Assembly: GCA_963814985.1 (NCBI GenBank)
Contig: CAWFFV010000051.1
Span: forward strand, 1-64,000
Reading direction: 5' to 3'
Source of the DNA: CAWFFV01 sp963814985
GTDB lineage: Bacteria > Chloroflexota > Ktedonobacteria > Ktedonobacterales > Ktedonobacteraceae
DNA: 64,000 nt
The translations under genes and the position numbers were made by a program. Shown one piece after another: positions 8,905-18,741 of the stretch. Under the pieces are notes generated by a model that saw only the letters and a program-made list of their open reading frames with translations, searched no databases and had not been told where the DNA came from. Every line of letters starts with the position of its first letter. Positions within the stretch are counted from its first letter, which is position 1.

Positions 8905-9546
8905 CTAATTCATTATACGCCAGATCCATTTAATAAAAGGAATCAATTGCGGGACTCGCTTTTTAAATTGCACATATTGTTCGCCAAAGGTCGAGAGTAG
9001 GAGGCGCTCTTCTAGAGTTATTTTGATCTCTAAGACGACCAGCACTGCCACAATAATCAATATCCCGACAATGCTGACACCGCTACTGGCTATGAGGAAA
9101 GAGCCAATGGCCATGCCGAGCAAACCTGTATAGATAGGATGGCGCGTAATGCGATAAGGACCATCCGTATGCAAAATATGCCCGGATTTGATCACAGGCA
9201 AAGAGGTCCACATCAAGCCCAGGACGTAGCGAGCCCAGAGCGTAAAAGCCGTTGAGGTAAGCAGGAGAAGCACACCAAGAAGATGTAGCCAGAAGCTGCC
9301 AAAAATCAAAAAGTTCCAGACGGATGGCTGAGAGGGAAAGAGTGCAATATAAAGTCGAGAGAGGAAGAGTGCTGCACAAATGAGAATAATGCCAGGTACC
9401 CAGGAGGGCAACCACCCTGACCGTCTTTGTATGGCTGGTGCTTTGAAGATATTGTAGATTGCACCTGCGCACCAGACGATGAGGAATGCTGACCAACACA
9501 GTATAAGTACCCCAAAATACATCCAGCTCCAGAAAGATGTAGGCAT
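8905..9546 (-). CDS. Isoprenylcysteine carboxyl methyltransferase-like membrane protein
   Basis: The 213-residue integral membrane protein has five or six helices. It ends with the ICMT/phospholipid methyltransferase signature DGPYRITRHPIYTGLLG (about residues 140-156), which binds S-adenosylmethionine, followed by EERLLLSTFGEQYVQFKKRVPQLIPF. Bacterial members methylate small hydrophobic or lipid substrates; the actual substrate cannot be told. The start at 9546 (MPTSFWSWMYFG) is preferred over an upstream Met at 9603 because GAAAGGACAG lies a few nt upstream. Confidence 0.85.
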   Translation of the reverse strand: MPTSFWSWMYFGVLILCWSAFLIVWCAGAIYNIFKAPAIQRRSGWLPSWVPGIILICAALFLSRLYIALFPSQPSVWNFLIFGSFWLHLLGVLLLLTSTAFTLWARYVLGLMWTSLPVIKSGHILHTDGPYRITRHPIYTGLLGMAIGSFLIASSGVSIVGILIIVAVLVVLEIKITLEERLLLSTFGEQYVQFKKRVPQLIPFIKWIWRIMN

Positions 9547-9642
9547 TGTTCTGTCCTTTCGCGGCTCTAAGATCGCCAGTATCCGCCTATACAGCGGCTC
9601 CACGTATTATTTCCTGGCCATCACAGAGCAAAGCCAGATTGT

Positions 9643-9978
9643 TCAGGCTAGCATGAGCAGAAGTGCTCCTACGACTACTAATATGATTACTCCTACCAGA
9701 CACCCAATAGTCTGATTAGCCTGATCCTGCTGTTGTTGTTGCTGCTCTGCGGTCGCGGTTGCAGTAACCTGAGCAGTCACGGTACTCGCAACAGCTGTGG
9801 CAACAGCAGCCTGACTTGTCGTCCCGGTTGGAATCAGTGACATACTACCAGACGACGGCTCAGTAGGAGGGTGAGGTACGTACCAAATAAATACAGCAAA
9901 AGCAAGCGCGAGAATGGCTATAACTGTTGCAGTAACTGTCCAAAGAGGGTGAGATAAACATCCTGTATTATTTCTCAT
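9643..9978 (-). CDS. Small two-helix membrane protein of unknown function
   Basis: The 111-residue product has a hydrophobic helix near each end (TATVIAILALAFAVFIWYV and LVGVIILVVVGALLLMLA). The low-complexity stretch between them is rich in Ala, Thr, Val and Gln (TVTAQVTATATAEQQQQQQDQ). The architecture, an N-terminal anchor and a Ser/Thr-rich spacer, resembles short stalk proteins, but no family is recognised. It is 96 bp upstream of the methyltransferase gene on the same strand and could be cotranscribed. Confidence 0.5.
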   Translation of the reverse strand: MRNNTGCLSHPLWTVTATVIAILALAFAVFIWYVPHPPTEPSSGSMSLIPTGTTSQAAVATAVASTVTAQVTATATAEQQQQQQDQANQTIGCLVGVIILVVVGALLLMLA

Positions 9979-10388
9979 ATTGTAAGGCTATCCTCCGAAG
10001 TTATTGCTTGAGGCTTATGATAGCATCAACAGATAAATCAGACATATTCAGAATGTTCCTGAGCTTATCATAACTTGCCACTTACCCCAACACAAGAGCC
10101 TCTGAAGCTCATCCAAATGTTCACTCACTATCAAAAGACGTTAATATGGTTATTTTTGGTCTATTACTATTTCCCTTTACTTGCTTGGTTATCTCAATTC
10201 ACTAAAGCCTGCCATGAGCCTGAATGATAAACACATGCTTTGGATACTTATACTAGATACGCATTATTAAATCGAAAGTTGTAATTTTATTAGAGTATGT
10301 AAATGTTAGGAATAGACTGGGGAGATTCGTACAAATAATGTATATGAAATGTGAAGCGGTATTGTGGTTAGCAAAACTACATACTCGA
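9979..10388. other. AT-rich gap with no recognised feature
   Basis: Neither strand shows a gene, palindrome, CRISPR repeat or clear promoter here. Base composition is more AT-rich than the flanking genes, consistent with promoter DNA for the gene on the left. Confidence 0.5.
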
Positions 10389-11259
10389 CTAAAGCATGGA
10401 TTCTTGTAGTTCCGTTAGTTCGCGTGCAAAGGCCCTTGCCATAGCAGCTTGCCGTGGATCACCACTATTTTTGAAAGCGTCTAGCCAGATACGCCAGGTC
10501 TTTATTGCCTGCGCTAAATTTCCTTGATTTGCCGTGAACTGAGAGGCCATATTTGCCAGTTCGCTACATGTAACGCGACGTTGTGATGTAGCTGGCTCTT
10601 CCTCCTGTTTAGAAGAATGAGAAAGAGTTCGCCATCCCACTACAAGATCTGCAAGCGTAACTTCATTTGGTATAAAAATACTCAACTGTTGAAGCGTCCT
10701 TGCTGTCGCCATTGCACGAGGCTGCGGTTGCATTTGCAATTTGACGGCTTCCATAAGTTGATCAAGACTTGCCATCAACACCCTTCTCTCCACTACCGGA
10801 TCAGATAAGCGATGGGCATTCCATTGTCCCATTACCTTAACAATACCATCGACCACATTTTTAAATCCTTCATCTCGATCAGTCCACTTTGAGATAGGTT
10901 TAGCACGATCTGGTAGGACTTGAAGCTTATCAAGCGGTGGTTCTTTCCAGTGAACAGGGCGAAGGATAATCGGAATAACACGTGCCTCTTTACACTCATG
11001 CCGTTCGATGGCCCGCTGCATTTCTATTCTATAACAATATTTAGAAGCTAAAAACGAAGAACTTATTAAGAGTAGGATAATCTGAGCTTCGTCGAGATGT
11101 TTATCAATCTCTTGTTCCCATTCAGCGCCAGGACTAATATTACCATAATCCCATAGAGCAATGCGGCCATTGTGTACTAACGAACTTAAATGATTTTCTG
11201 AGTTGATCTAGCATGAGCTTATCTCGATGAGCATAACATAAGAGGATTGTTACTGTCAC
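10389..11259 (-). pseudogene. TIR-domain protein with unknown C-terminal region, frameshifted
   Basis: A GTG start at 11259 with AAAAAGGTAG upstream opens VTVTILLCYAHRDKLMLDQLRKSF. An extra base near 11184-11190 then shifts the frame to SSLVHNGRIALWDYGN..GAEWEQEIDKHLDEAQIILLLISSSFLASKYCYRIEMQRAIER, a clear bacterial TIR domain with the YCY-x2-E block that carries the catalytic Glu of TIR NADases. The remaining 170 residues are helical and rich in Ala and Arg; no known domain was recognised. It differs from the TIR proteins near 46-48 kb in its C-terminus. The TIR fold and the block are seen directly; NAD cleavage is inferred from the family. Confidence 0.75.
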
Positions 11260-11447
11260 AAAACTACCTTTTTCTCTTCTAACTGGTAAATTCTCTAATA
11301 TTAGAGAATTGTCCAATTAATATTACAAATTATCATATTTCAATATATGAATTAATTACGAGGTTCTGATGATATGCCCAACTTGAAAATGACCTCTGTT
11401 CGAAATTATATCTGATCCATAGTCGGGCCGCAAGAGCTTGAAAAGCG

Positions 11448-11526
11448 CGTTTAATGTAGGTTCTGTCACCCATGACGGAAGTTGCGACGCAATTTCCGTC
11501 ATGGGTGACAGAACCTACATTAAACG
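11448..11526. repeat. Long-hairpin repeat (family A), copy 3
   Basis: Arms of 39 bp (11448-11486, 11488-11526) flank a single A, with one mismatch. The centre GTTGCGACGCAAT is shared with other copies. The right flank CTGCGAAGTGCTGTAGGCGC is the reverse complement of the GCGCC hairpin flank of copy 1, so this copy is inverted. It lies in a 510-bp gap (11260-11769) that otherwise shows only AT-rich sequence. Confidence 0.85.
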
Positions 11527-11769
11527 GCTGCGAAGTGCTGTAGGCGCTGAGGAGTCAGGTTCGAGAAAGTAAATCCCTGGCCTCCCCTGGCGTACTAAGT
11601 TTTTGCTCCCCTGTATACTAGAAAAAGGTAACGTTGCTCAAGAAGCGGTGAAAAGATGTTATCTCTACCTGATGCGATGAATAGTGCGTTTGCCTGGTAA
11701 ATAGCATTGCTTGCTAATAAATCCGGCCAGCTCGCGAGTCGACGGAGATGAGGAAAGGAGCGTTGTGCC

Positions 11770-12675
11770 ATGATTACGAGTGCGTCTCGATTGCGTATTT
11801 TTGCCCCGGATGCTTTAGAGAAGGCGGCCCTGGGGGCTGTGCGGGAAAGGGAAAGAGGAGGAGAAATTCCACGTCCTGGCTTTGACTTTCTCACGCGTTC
11901 ACGTGGAATCACTGAACACTTTCATATCTTCTATAATCCAATTTTAGGTGATGCAGGATCGTATCACGCAGAAGCAGTTTTGGCAGTATGTGAGAGAGAT
12001 TACAACATCATTCAGGGAATATTTGGTGGGATCATTCCTGCACGCGTGCCCTTCAACGTGATCATCTCTCCAGGCATCGGAGGAGCGTATCATCATGGGT
12101 GTGAAGGTACCGATCTCTACTGCACGGATAGTCCGAATACGGATTTTATTAACATGCTGGTGGTCGCTGAAGAAGTTGAGGTGTTTTCTGCTGCTCAGGG
12201 GCTAGGATGGGATTGCGCAACGACGAATGGTGAGGCGCTTTCACGCGTTCTGGCGGAGGTGCTCTATCCCAGTGCCGCTGTTCCCATTGCTGCAAAGTGG
12301 CTCAATACAGAGCGCCCAGATTATATTACTATGAATGAGCAGAGTCCGCTATCGGATGGCGATCCGGCAGATAGGGATGACGTTTCCAATGCCTGTGGCG
12401 TGCTCTTTCTGAATTGGCTGCATTACCTGGGCTATGGTTGGGATAGCATTGTTCAAGCAGGAGCATCGAGCCTTGGACAAACCTATACGAAACTAACGCT
12501 GGGTCGAACAGATGCATTCAAACAATTTTCATCGTTTATACAAGCGCTTTTTCCTAAAGGTATACCAGTGCCCTCTTCACTACCAAATAACCCATTTCCT
12601 CGTCCTGAGCCGGGGGACATTGATGTGTTGTGTCGTGGTTTGCTTTTGTCAATGCTACTAGGGGCCAGATTCTAG
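11770..12675 (+). CDS. Conserved-looking protein of unknown function
   Basis: No family is recognised with confidence. The 301-residue product is soluble, with no signal peptide or membrane helix. The middle holds VIISPGIGGAYHHGCEGTDLYC and NMLVVAEEVEVFSAAQGLGWDC, followed by TNGEALSRVLAEVLYP. Gly-rich turns and the spaced Cys and His look like a structured active site. The AEEVEVF stretch sits where a metallopeptidase would have HExxH but lacks the first His. The C-terminal third (GVLFLNWLHYLGYGW) is aromatic-rich. AAAGGAG lies 9 nt before the ATG. The gene stands alone between a palindromic repeat and the SRPBCC-MarR unit. Confidence 0.65.
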   Translation: MITSASRLRIFAPDALEKAALGAVRERERGGEIPRPGFDFLTRSRGITEHFHIFYNPILGDAGSYHAEAVLAVCERDYNIIQGIFGGIIPARVPFNVIISPGIGGAYHHGCEGTDLYCTDSPNTDFINMLVVAEEVEVFSAAQGLGWDCATTNGEALSRVLAEVLYPSAAVPIAAKWLNTERPDYITMNEQSPLSDGDPADRDDVSNACGVLFLNWLHYLGYGWDSIVQAGASSLGQTYTKLTLGRTDAFKQFSSFIQALFPKGIPVPSSLPNNPFPRPEPGDIDVLCRGLLLSMLLGARF

Positions 12676-12760
12676 GCTCATCTTGTGTGATTTTCCCGTA
12701 GGAGAGGCCAGATCTTCAATTTTCACAGGTTCCACTTTGATGTTAATCCCCCAGAAGGGG

Positions 12761-12811
12761 TTGATAAAATTAGTAGTGTTGCTTATAATATATTAAGTAA
12801 CACTACTAATT
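12761..12811 (+). promoter_or_regulatory. Promoter overlapped by an inverted-repeat operator (SRPBCC-MarR)
   Basis: TTGATA (12761-12766) and TATAAT (12784-12789) with a 17-bp spacer form a near-consensus promoter. Perfect 13-bp arms AATTAGTAGTGTT (12768-12780) and AACACTACTAATT (12799-12811) bracket the -10 box. The placement suggests repression by the MarR protein encoded second in this unit. Confidence 0.65.
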
Positions 12812-12826
12812 AGGGGGATAAAATTA

Positions 12827-13257
12827 ATGTGGACGAACAAAGCCCAACGAACAATCGCGGCACCTGCCGAGCAGATCTTTACTCTCTGGTGCAATTTCGC
12901 CGAACGATCATCATGGGATGATCATGACCAATGGGCTCATCTCCAGGGACCGCTTGCGGTCGGCACAACAATACATCTCAAGACTCAAGGCGCACCTCCT
13001 GCTAAGGTATGCATTACAGAGTTCGAGCCTGGACATCGTATCGTTACAGAAGGGGTTGTCCCTTTGGCAAAATGCGCTTTGTGTTTGAGCTTCAAGTGGA
13101 GGCTTCATCGCTCGTGCAGGCAAGCTATAGTCAAGAAATCGAGGGTCCTCTAGCTCCACTCTGGGCTCGCATTTTTGGACCTGGCATGGCAACAGATGCG
13201 CCGATCACGCTTGATCGGCTCGCGCACCGTGTGGGTCTCTCCCATGAATCCCTCTGA
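12827..13257 (+). pseudogene. SRPBCC (START-like) family protein, frameshifted
   Basis: MWTNKAQRTIAAPAEQIFTLWCNFAERSSWDDHDQWA is the usual start of a SRPBCC/polyketide-cyclase-type pocket protein. The frame changes near 13060-13070, where GVVPLAKC becomes FGKMRFVFELQVEASSLVQASYSQEIEGPLAPLWARIFGPG, the closing helix of the fold. Rejoined length is about 143 residues, normal for the family. AGGGGG lies 9 nt before the ATG. Its end overlaps the MarR start by 14 bp, indicating one operon. These proteins bind hydrophobic ligands or modify aromatic ones; the ligand is unknown. Confidence 0.7.
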
Positions 13258-13696
13258 TCGGCCACAGAGTACGGGGTATTTACTCTGGCATGCGAGTCGC
13301 CGGTGGCGGCGTGAACTGGCTGCGGCACTGACTCCACTGGGACTCACCTATGCCGAGTGGGCATTGTTAGCTTCCTTGCGTTTTCTTGCACCACCGAGTG
13401 CCACTCAGAAACCAGGCTATGGACCAACGCAAAAGGAAGTCGCTGACCATGCCGGGCTGGATCCGATGGTGACGTCGGAAGCACTGCGCGCGCTTGAGCG
13501 TCGTAATCTGGTGCAGCGTGTTCCCAACTCTCGTGACCAGCGTGCACGTGCGCTGGCCATCACCGAAGAGGGATCCAGGCTAGCGCTTGCAGGCGTAAAA
13601 ATCGTTCACGAGGTTGATCAACGGGTCTTTGCCCACATTTCTGATCTCAGTGAATTTGCACATGCATTAACCAGTGTGATAGAGGAAGAAGAGTGA
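13244..13696 (+). CDS. MarR family transcriptional regulator
   Basis: The 150-residue protein has the MarR winged-helix arrangement: an N-terminal dimer helix (GYLLWHASRRWRRELAAAL), a recognition region (GPTQKEVADHAGLDPMVTSEALRALERRNLV), and the wing NSRDQRARALAITEEGSRLAL. A start at MNPSD (13244) is chosen over the further upstream in-frame Met because it gives the usual MarR N-terminus and overlaps the preceding gene. It probably represses its own operon through the 13-bp inverted repeat around the -10 box. The inducer is not known. The TGA stop lies at the edge of the next palindrome. Confidence 0.88.
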   Translation: MNPSDRPQSTGYLLWHASRRWRRELAAALTPLGLTYAEWALLASLRFLAPPSATQKPGYGPTQKEVADHAGLDPMVTSEALRALERRNLVQRVPNSRDQRARALAITEEGSRLALAGVKIVHEVDQRVFAHISDLSEFAHALTSVIEEEE

Positions 13697-13771
13697 TCTC
13701 AAGTTGTTGTGTTGCCTGTGGAGGAGATGGCGACGCCATCTCCTCCACAGGCAACACAACAACTTGAGATC
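13695..13771. repeat. Long-hairpin repeat (family A), copy 4
   Basis: Perfect 38-bp arms (13695-13732, 13734-13771) surround one A. The left arm starts inside the MarR stop codon. The centre ATGGCGACGCCAT differs from the GTTGCGACGCAAC of other copies at matching base pairs, as expected if the stem is kept paired while its sequence changes. Confidence 0.88.
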
Positions 13772-13788
13772 GCTTAAAGAGCTGTTCG

Positions 13789-15735
13789 CTAGCCGGCTAG
13801 ATTTTCAATTTCCACGGGTTCCACAGAGTCGGCTGGCTCGAAACCAAAGATTTTCGAGTAGAAGTACAATTCACCCTCAAGAGCACGCTTGATATTCTCC
13901 GCGCGCCGCAAGCCGTGTTGCTCTCCCTCGAAGGGAATATATGCGACGGGCACTTTTTTTGCTCGTAGAGCTTCAACCATTTTCTCAGCCTGATTGGGTA
14001 GCACGATTTTATCTTCCAGGCCCTGGAAAAAGATTACAGGGCAAGAGAGACGGTCAGTAAAGTAGATGGGCGAACGTTGTATGTAGAGGTCACGCATCTC
14101 CGGGTAGGGACCAACAAGATAATTATCATAGCGTGACTCTGAACTTGTGTGTGTCCTGCGCCAACCCTTCGATATCGCTGACGCCAAAATAGCTGGCACC
14201 AGCATGAAAAACATTGCGGAAGGCAAGCGCACTCAGAGTAGTATAGCCACCTGCGCTGCCTCCGCGAATTGCCAGTCGCTTCCCATCTACCAATCCGCGC
14301 TCCACCAGATAGCGAGCGCAGTTGACACAATCATCAACATCGACAACCCCCCACTGACCTTTCAGCCGGTCACGATACTCACGACCATAACCAGTACTCC
14401 CACCATAGTTTACATCGAGAAAAGCAAAACCCCGACTGGTCCAAAATTGGATGCTTAGATTGAATGAACTGGTGGTAGCAGATGTTGGTCCTCCATGACT
14501 TTCGACCATCAAGGGGGGAAGTTCTGTAGAAGGCCCATTGTAATCAGAATTGCGTGGCGGATAGAAGAAGGCATAGGCGGTACGTCCCTGCTCAGTTGGA
14601 AATTCAATGAGTTGGGGTACTGAGAGATAGGCCGCATCTACCTTCACATTACTGGAGCGACGCAATACTTCGCTCTTGTTGGTCGCAAGATCAAGCTGTA
14701 CAAGTGAGCCAGCAAGGGTAGGCGAGGCTGCATAAAATACGACACGTTCCGCTGAAGCTCGTATATAGGTAAAGTTTGCATAAGGGGTTTCGATAGGAGT
14801 CAGTTCACTGGTGGTTGTATCCAGGCTAGCAATACTGCCAGCGCCTCGCCCGGTATATGAGCAGATAATACATTGCGGTGACACGAATGCGTAGGTAGAC
14901 AAACCAAAGACCCATTGTGGGAGACCAAACTCAGCTGATTTCTCGCAGAGCGGCTCAATCAGTCCATTGTGCCTGCGATAGATATTCCACCAACCAGTAC
15001 GGTCAGAAATAAAGTGTAGCACACCATCTGGCGACCACTCCGGCTGGAAAATGGACTCCGTGCGGTTACCAGCTACACATTGAGCACCGCTCACCGAACC
15101 ATCGGCAGCAAGTTCCCCAACCCACAACTCTGTTCCGTCCCATGGCATATTCGGGTGGTTCCAGGTTAGCCACGCCAGACGTGAGCCATCAGGACTCAGG
15201 CGCGGTGAAGAGTAGAAATCATTACCGGAGACCAATACCCGCATACCCTCATGGCTATTAGCATCAAGAGGGAGACTGACCAGCATATTTACTGCTTCGC
15301 GTTCAGCCTGAGTATGATCTTCACAGACACAGATGAGACGCTCCCGCTGACGGTCAACCACTGCATCGGCATAACGTAGTTCTGCTACAGGTGTCATTGG
15401 TTCAGGAGTAGAATCTGGAGTCACGCGGTAGAGACGTTGGTCAGCAAAGTTGGAGAAATAGACAGTACCCTCGCTGACAGTATAGTCACCACCACCATAC
15501 TCTGTGAACAACCGTACGGGCATTAAAAGGAAGAGGTGTTATATCTGTCAGAGTCCCATCTGCGCTGCGTCGTACAATGACGTTGCGTCCATCTTCTGAC
15601 GGGCGTCTCTCGATCCAATAGATATCCTGTCCATCAAGTCTGGGAGACCCAATGACGATAAGATTCGGAGACGATGAGATCTGCGGTGATAGGTGATTTC
15701 CACGCGCCGTAAGGTGCGATATGTGAGTGAGTCAT
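13789..15735 (-). pseudogene. S9 family prolyl oligopeptidase / dipeptidyl aminopeptidase, frameshifted
   Basis: The gene starts at 15735 (MTHSHIAPYGAWKSPITADL) and reads through a beta-propeller to an alpha/beta hydrolase domain. The nucleophile Ser is in GGSAGGYTTL, the acid Asp is in GLEDKIVLPNQAE, and the His is in GEQHGLRRAENI. Frame breaks occur near 15670, 15510 (before EYGGGDYTVSEG) and 14150 (HKFxSRYDNYLVGPYPE). Rejoined length is about 645 residues, typical for S9 enzymes that cut short peptides after the N-terminus. All catalytic residues remain, so function would be kept if the breaks are sequencing errors. A 21-bp palindrome lies just upstream of the start. Confidence 0.82.
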
Positions 15736-15760
15736 AGGTTTTCTTCTCCAGACATTTTAT

Positions 15761-15781
15761 GTTAGCATATCATATGCTAAC
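15761..15781. promoter_or_regulatory. 21-bp palindrome, candidate operator
   Basis: GTTAGCATAT-C-ATATGCTAAC is a perfect palindrome 25 bp before the S9 peptidase start and between two divergent genes. It has the size of a dimeric repressor site. No regulator is adjacent. Confidence 0.45.
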
Positions 15782-15949
15782 GCAAAAATGCTCTTCTACC
15801 TATATTATAGAGTGATCGTCAAATTTTTGGGGAGAGGTATAAACCGTAGGAGCGCCGTTGACAATTCTTTTCGGGAATATTCCAGGATTTTTCTAATTTT
15901 CGTATGATATACTTACTCATATGTAGCATCTGAGAAACGAGGATATTGT

Positions 15950-16399
15950 ATGGACTGTCTTACCTGTCTGAGTATGAGCAATGAGCGACGTATCTCTCCT
16001 GGACCTTTCATCTATGAGGGTACTCATTGGGTCGTAGATCATGCCTACCCCACTACACATCTTGGTTGGCTCGTCATCTTACCCAAACGTCACATTGAGG
16101 CTCTACATGAACTCACGAAAGAGGAATTCCAGGAATTAGCAGAAATCGAGTACAAACTCGTTCAAGTGATGCACACTGACCCCTCAGTTCAGAAAGAATA
16201 CATGATGTGCTTTGCCGAGGGCGAAGGGTTTCACCACGTCCATATCCATGTTGTCCCGAAGCCTGTCGATTTGCCTGTACAGTTCAAAGGCCCGCGTGTT
16301 TTTGCTCTCCTGGCGGTGGATGAAGAGCACGCTATTGCGGCTCAAGAACTAACAGCGTTTTGTGAAGAGTTTACTCGCAAGCTGGCTGCGATTATGTAG
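15950..16399 (+). CDS. HIT family hydrolase
   Basis: The 149-residue protein is a histidine triad hydrolase that acts on nucleotide phosphoramidates or dinucleoside polyphosphates. The triad motif is seen as HHVHIHVVPKP (about residues 102-112), and the preceding strand GWLVILPKRHIEALHEL is typical. The N-terminal MDCLTCLSM carries a CxxC pair, which in related proteins may bind zinc. Length is normal. It stands alone on the plus strand. Confidence 0.9.
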   Translation: MDCLTCLSMSNERRISPGPFIYEGTHWVVDHAYPTTHLGWLVILPKRHIEALHELTKEEFQELAEIEYKLVQVMHTDPSVQKEYMMCFAEGEGFHHVHIHVVPKPVDLPVQFKGPRVFALLAVDEEHAIAAQELTAFCEEFTRKLAAIM

Positions 16400-16515
16400 T
16401 GCTTCTGCTCCTACATTTTGTACACAGGCGCTACTTTTCAGCTTCATAGCATACGGGGTCACTCCTATGATAAAATGTCAGGCCAGCATGCCTACACATA
16501 AGGAGAGACATACCC

Positions 16516-17130
16516 ATGGTAGCTAAAAGATATGACCCGATGACTGTAGAGGGCTTCCTGGCCCTGGACCGCGAGAGACTTGACCAGAAATATGAATTTA
16601 GAAATGGTCATATGGTAGCCATGGCAGGAGGCACTACTAACCATACCCTTCTTGTAGGGAACATGTACGGACTCTTATACACACATTTAAGAAAACATCC
16701 ATGCAGTGCCCTTGTGGAAGGTACTCTCAAAATAGAAGACGAATGCTATCTCCCTGACGTTATGGTGACGTGTAACGAGCAAGATTTAACTGAAAACAAA
16801 ACATACATAGAACATCCTGAGCTGGTGATAGAAGTTTTGTCCCCTACCACTGAGAAAGATGATAGAATGGACAAAGTTTGGGTCTATACACAGTGTCTAT
16901 CTATTCAAGAGTATATTCTTGTGAATTGGGATATTATGATCGTTCAGAAGATGACAAGGAAGGGTACAGGAGAATTAGACTGGTTTCAATGGGTAGAGAG
17001 ATGGTACCATGAGGGTGAAAGTGTAGAATTAGAAACTCTCGGTCTAACCATTCCAGTCAATGATATTTATGAAAAAATTACGTTACCCCCTCTCGATCCC
17101 TCTAGACGGTTAATGAAAAGAAAGCGATAA
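16516..17130 (+). CDS. Uma2 family (DUF820) restriction-endonuclease-fold protein
   Basis: The 204-residue protein has the Uma2 pattern of the PD-(D/E)XK nuclease fold: KYEFRNGHMVAMAGGTTNHT at the start, LPDVMV for the active-site Asp (about residue 93), and ELVIEVLSPTTEKDDR with Glu and the E/K motif (about 115-130), then YTQCLSIQEYILV. Uma2 proteins are abundant in Cyanobacteria and Chloroflexota, often near mobile DNA; their substrate is unknown. AAGGAGAGA precedes the ATG. It runs convergent to the GT39 gene. Confidence 0.85.
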   Translation: MVAKRYDPMTVEGFLALDRERLDQKYEFRNGHMVAMAGGTTNHTLLVGNMYGLLYTHLRKHPCSALVEGTLKIEDECYLPDVMVTCNEQDLTENKTYIEHPELVIEVLSPTTEKDDRMDKVWVYTQCLSIQEYILVNWDIMIVQKMTRKGTGELDWFQWVERWYHEGESVELETLGLTIPVNDIYEKITLPPLDPSRRLMKRKR

Positions 17131-17147
17131 GATACCCCTGCCTGGCC

Positions 17148-18741
17148 TCAATCGTAATGCTTCGCCTGTGCCCAGATCACCGCGAATGGTTCCTTCGGCT
17201 GCCGCAAGATCAGGATAGGAGCATGATTCTCATAAGTCCACACACTCAGCGCAGGACGTCCTGGCGGCCAGCGTCACCGATCTGAACCCTCGTGCAGCGT
17301 CCTGGGGAGCAATATTGATCGTGATGAGGACCTGACCGGTACACCCTTGCGGTCCCCAGATATAGAAGGCGTTGTGTCCGCTGATCGGCGGGGGCAGATG
17401 ATAGCGCCCACCAAATTGCACGAGCGCACTAGCCTCGCCATAATTTTCGGTAAAGATGCAGGCCACCCGCTGCTCATCCGGTGGCAGGCTGTGATATACC
17501 TGAGCAATCAACGCCACCTGTTCCTCCCAGCCAAAGCGATCCGCCAGGGGTTGCGGCAAGCCATAGCTATCGCCTGCCTCCTGCGCTGCCACTCTGTGCC
17601 ATACACCTGTGCATACACGGCGGGTGGCAACACTGGCATCACCGCCGGGGCCAGCAGCACGCCACTGCGAGCCAGCACCACAGGATAGACCGCGACCCAT
17701 CTGCGCCAGCGCACCCGCCATTCACCGAAGAGCATCGCCCCACCGGCAAACAACGGCGGGTAGGCCGGCGCCAGAAAATAGGATTTCCCCTGAATCGCCA
17801 TGAAGAGTACGAAGAGAATGAGATACGCCCACCCGAAGACCCGATAGCGCGCGCCGCGTGCGGAGAAGAAGTACCACAGTCCTGCCCCCCACAAGAGCAC
17901 CGAGAGGGGATTCATGCCGAGGATCTGGTTGATCAGGAAATCGAGAGGCGACGCACCGGTACTATGATTTTGGGAATAGCCCGCCCAATACTGCACCGAC
18001 GCCCAGCCATTGAAGGCATTCCAGATCAGGAATGGCAAGACGAGCGCGAAGGCGATCAGGCCCCCAAACACCGTCCAGCGGGTGAACAGCAGGCGGCGTT
18101 GTGGAGTCAGCAGCAATCCGACGACCAGGGCGAACCCCCAGAAGAGGATGGTCTCCTTCGTCAATAATCCCAGGCCAGCCACCACGCCGAACCAGAGCCA
18201 GCGGCGGGGCTGTTCATCGCGCAGCAGGACGATGAGGATGGTGGCGGCCAGCGTCCACCAGAATTCATCGAAGACATCATAGGTGTAGATGTGAGCCGAC
18301 TGCCAGCAGGACGAGGGCCGTCGCCGATGCCAGGGCAGCGAGTCCCTGGACCCATCTCGTGCCGCCGAGGAGCCGGGCCATCAGTCCGGTCAGGATGATC
18401 GTCCCGGCACAGACCAGGGCCGAGATCACATGGATGGCCCATAGGGCATTGCCGGTGAGGAAGCGGGGAATCAGCGTGATCCAGGGAACCAGCGGCGGGA
18501 CATCCACATAGCCAAAGGCGGGATGCTGGCTCATGGCCATTACATAGAGTTCATCCCGGAAATAGCCGTAATTGTTGCCGACCAGGACATGGACCAGGAA
18601 CGAGATGCCGGCGATGATCAGCACGGCGGGAGCGAGGTCGGCGCGGCGATAAAGGTTGGTGATGCCGGCGCGCAGTGATGAAGCAGCGGGCATGGCAATC
18701 ACTTTTGACGATTGAGAAACGCCTCTGAGCATGAGTCTCAT
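17148..18741 (-). pseudogene. GT39 / ArnT-like membrane glycosyltransferase, frameshifted
   Basis: The N-terminal part has the GT39 signature: AGISFLVHVLVGNNYGYFRDELYVMAMSQ with the Asp-Glu pair in the first loop and AFGYVDVPPLVPW. Membrane segments follow, then a C-terminal soluble tail (GRYHLPPPISGHNAFYIWGPQG). The frame changes near 18300, 17560 and 17270; the last piece ends PFAVIWAQAKHYD at 17148. Rejoined length is about 530 residues, normal for the family, which moves sugars from lipid phosphates to acceptors. The start at 18741 has AAAGGATCG upstream. The sequence is visibly richer in GC than its neighbours, a possible sign of transfer. Confidence 0.75.

Noticed and set aside
11770..12675. 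HExxH metallopeptidase assignment
   Set aside because: The motif has AEEVE, without the first His, so enzymatic assignment is not supported.
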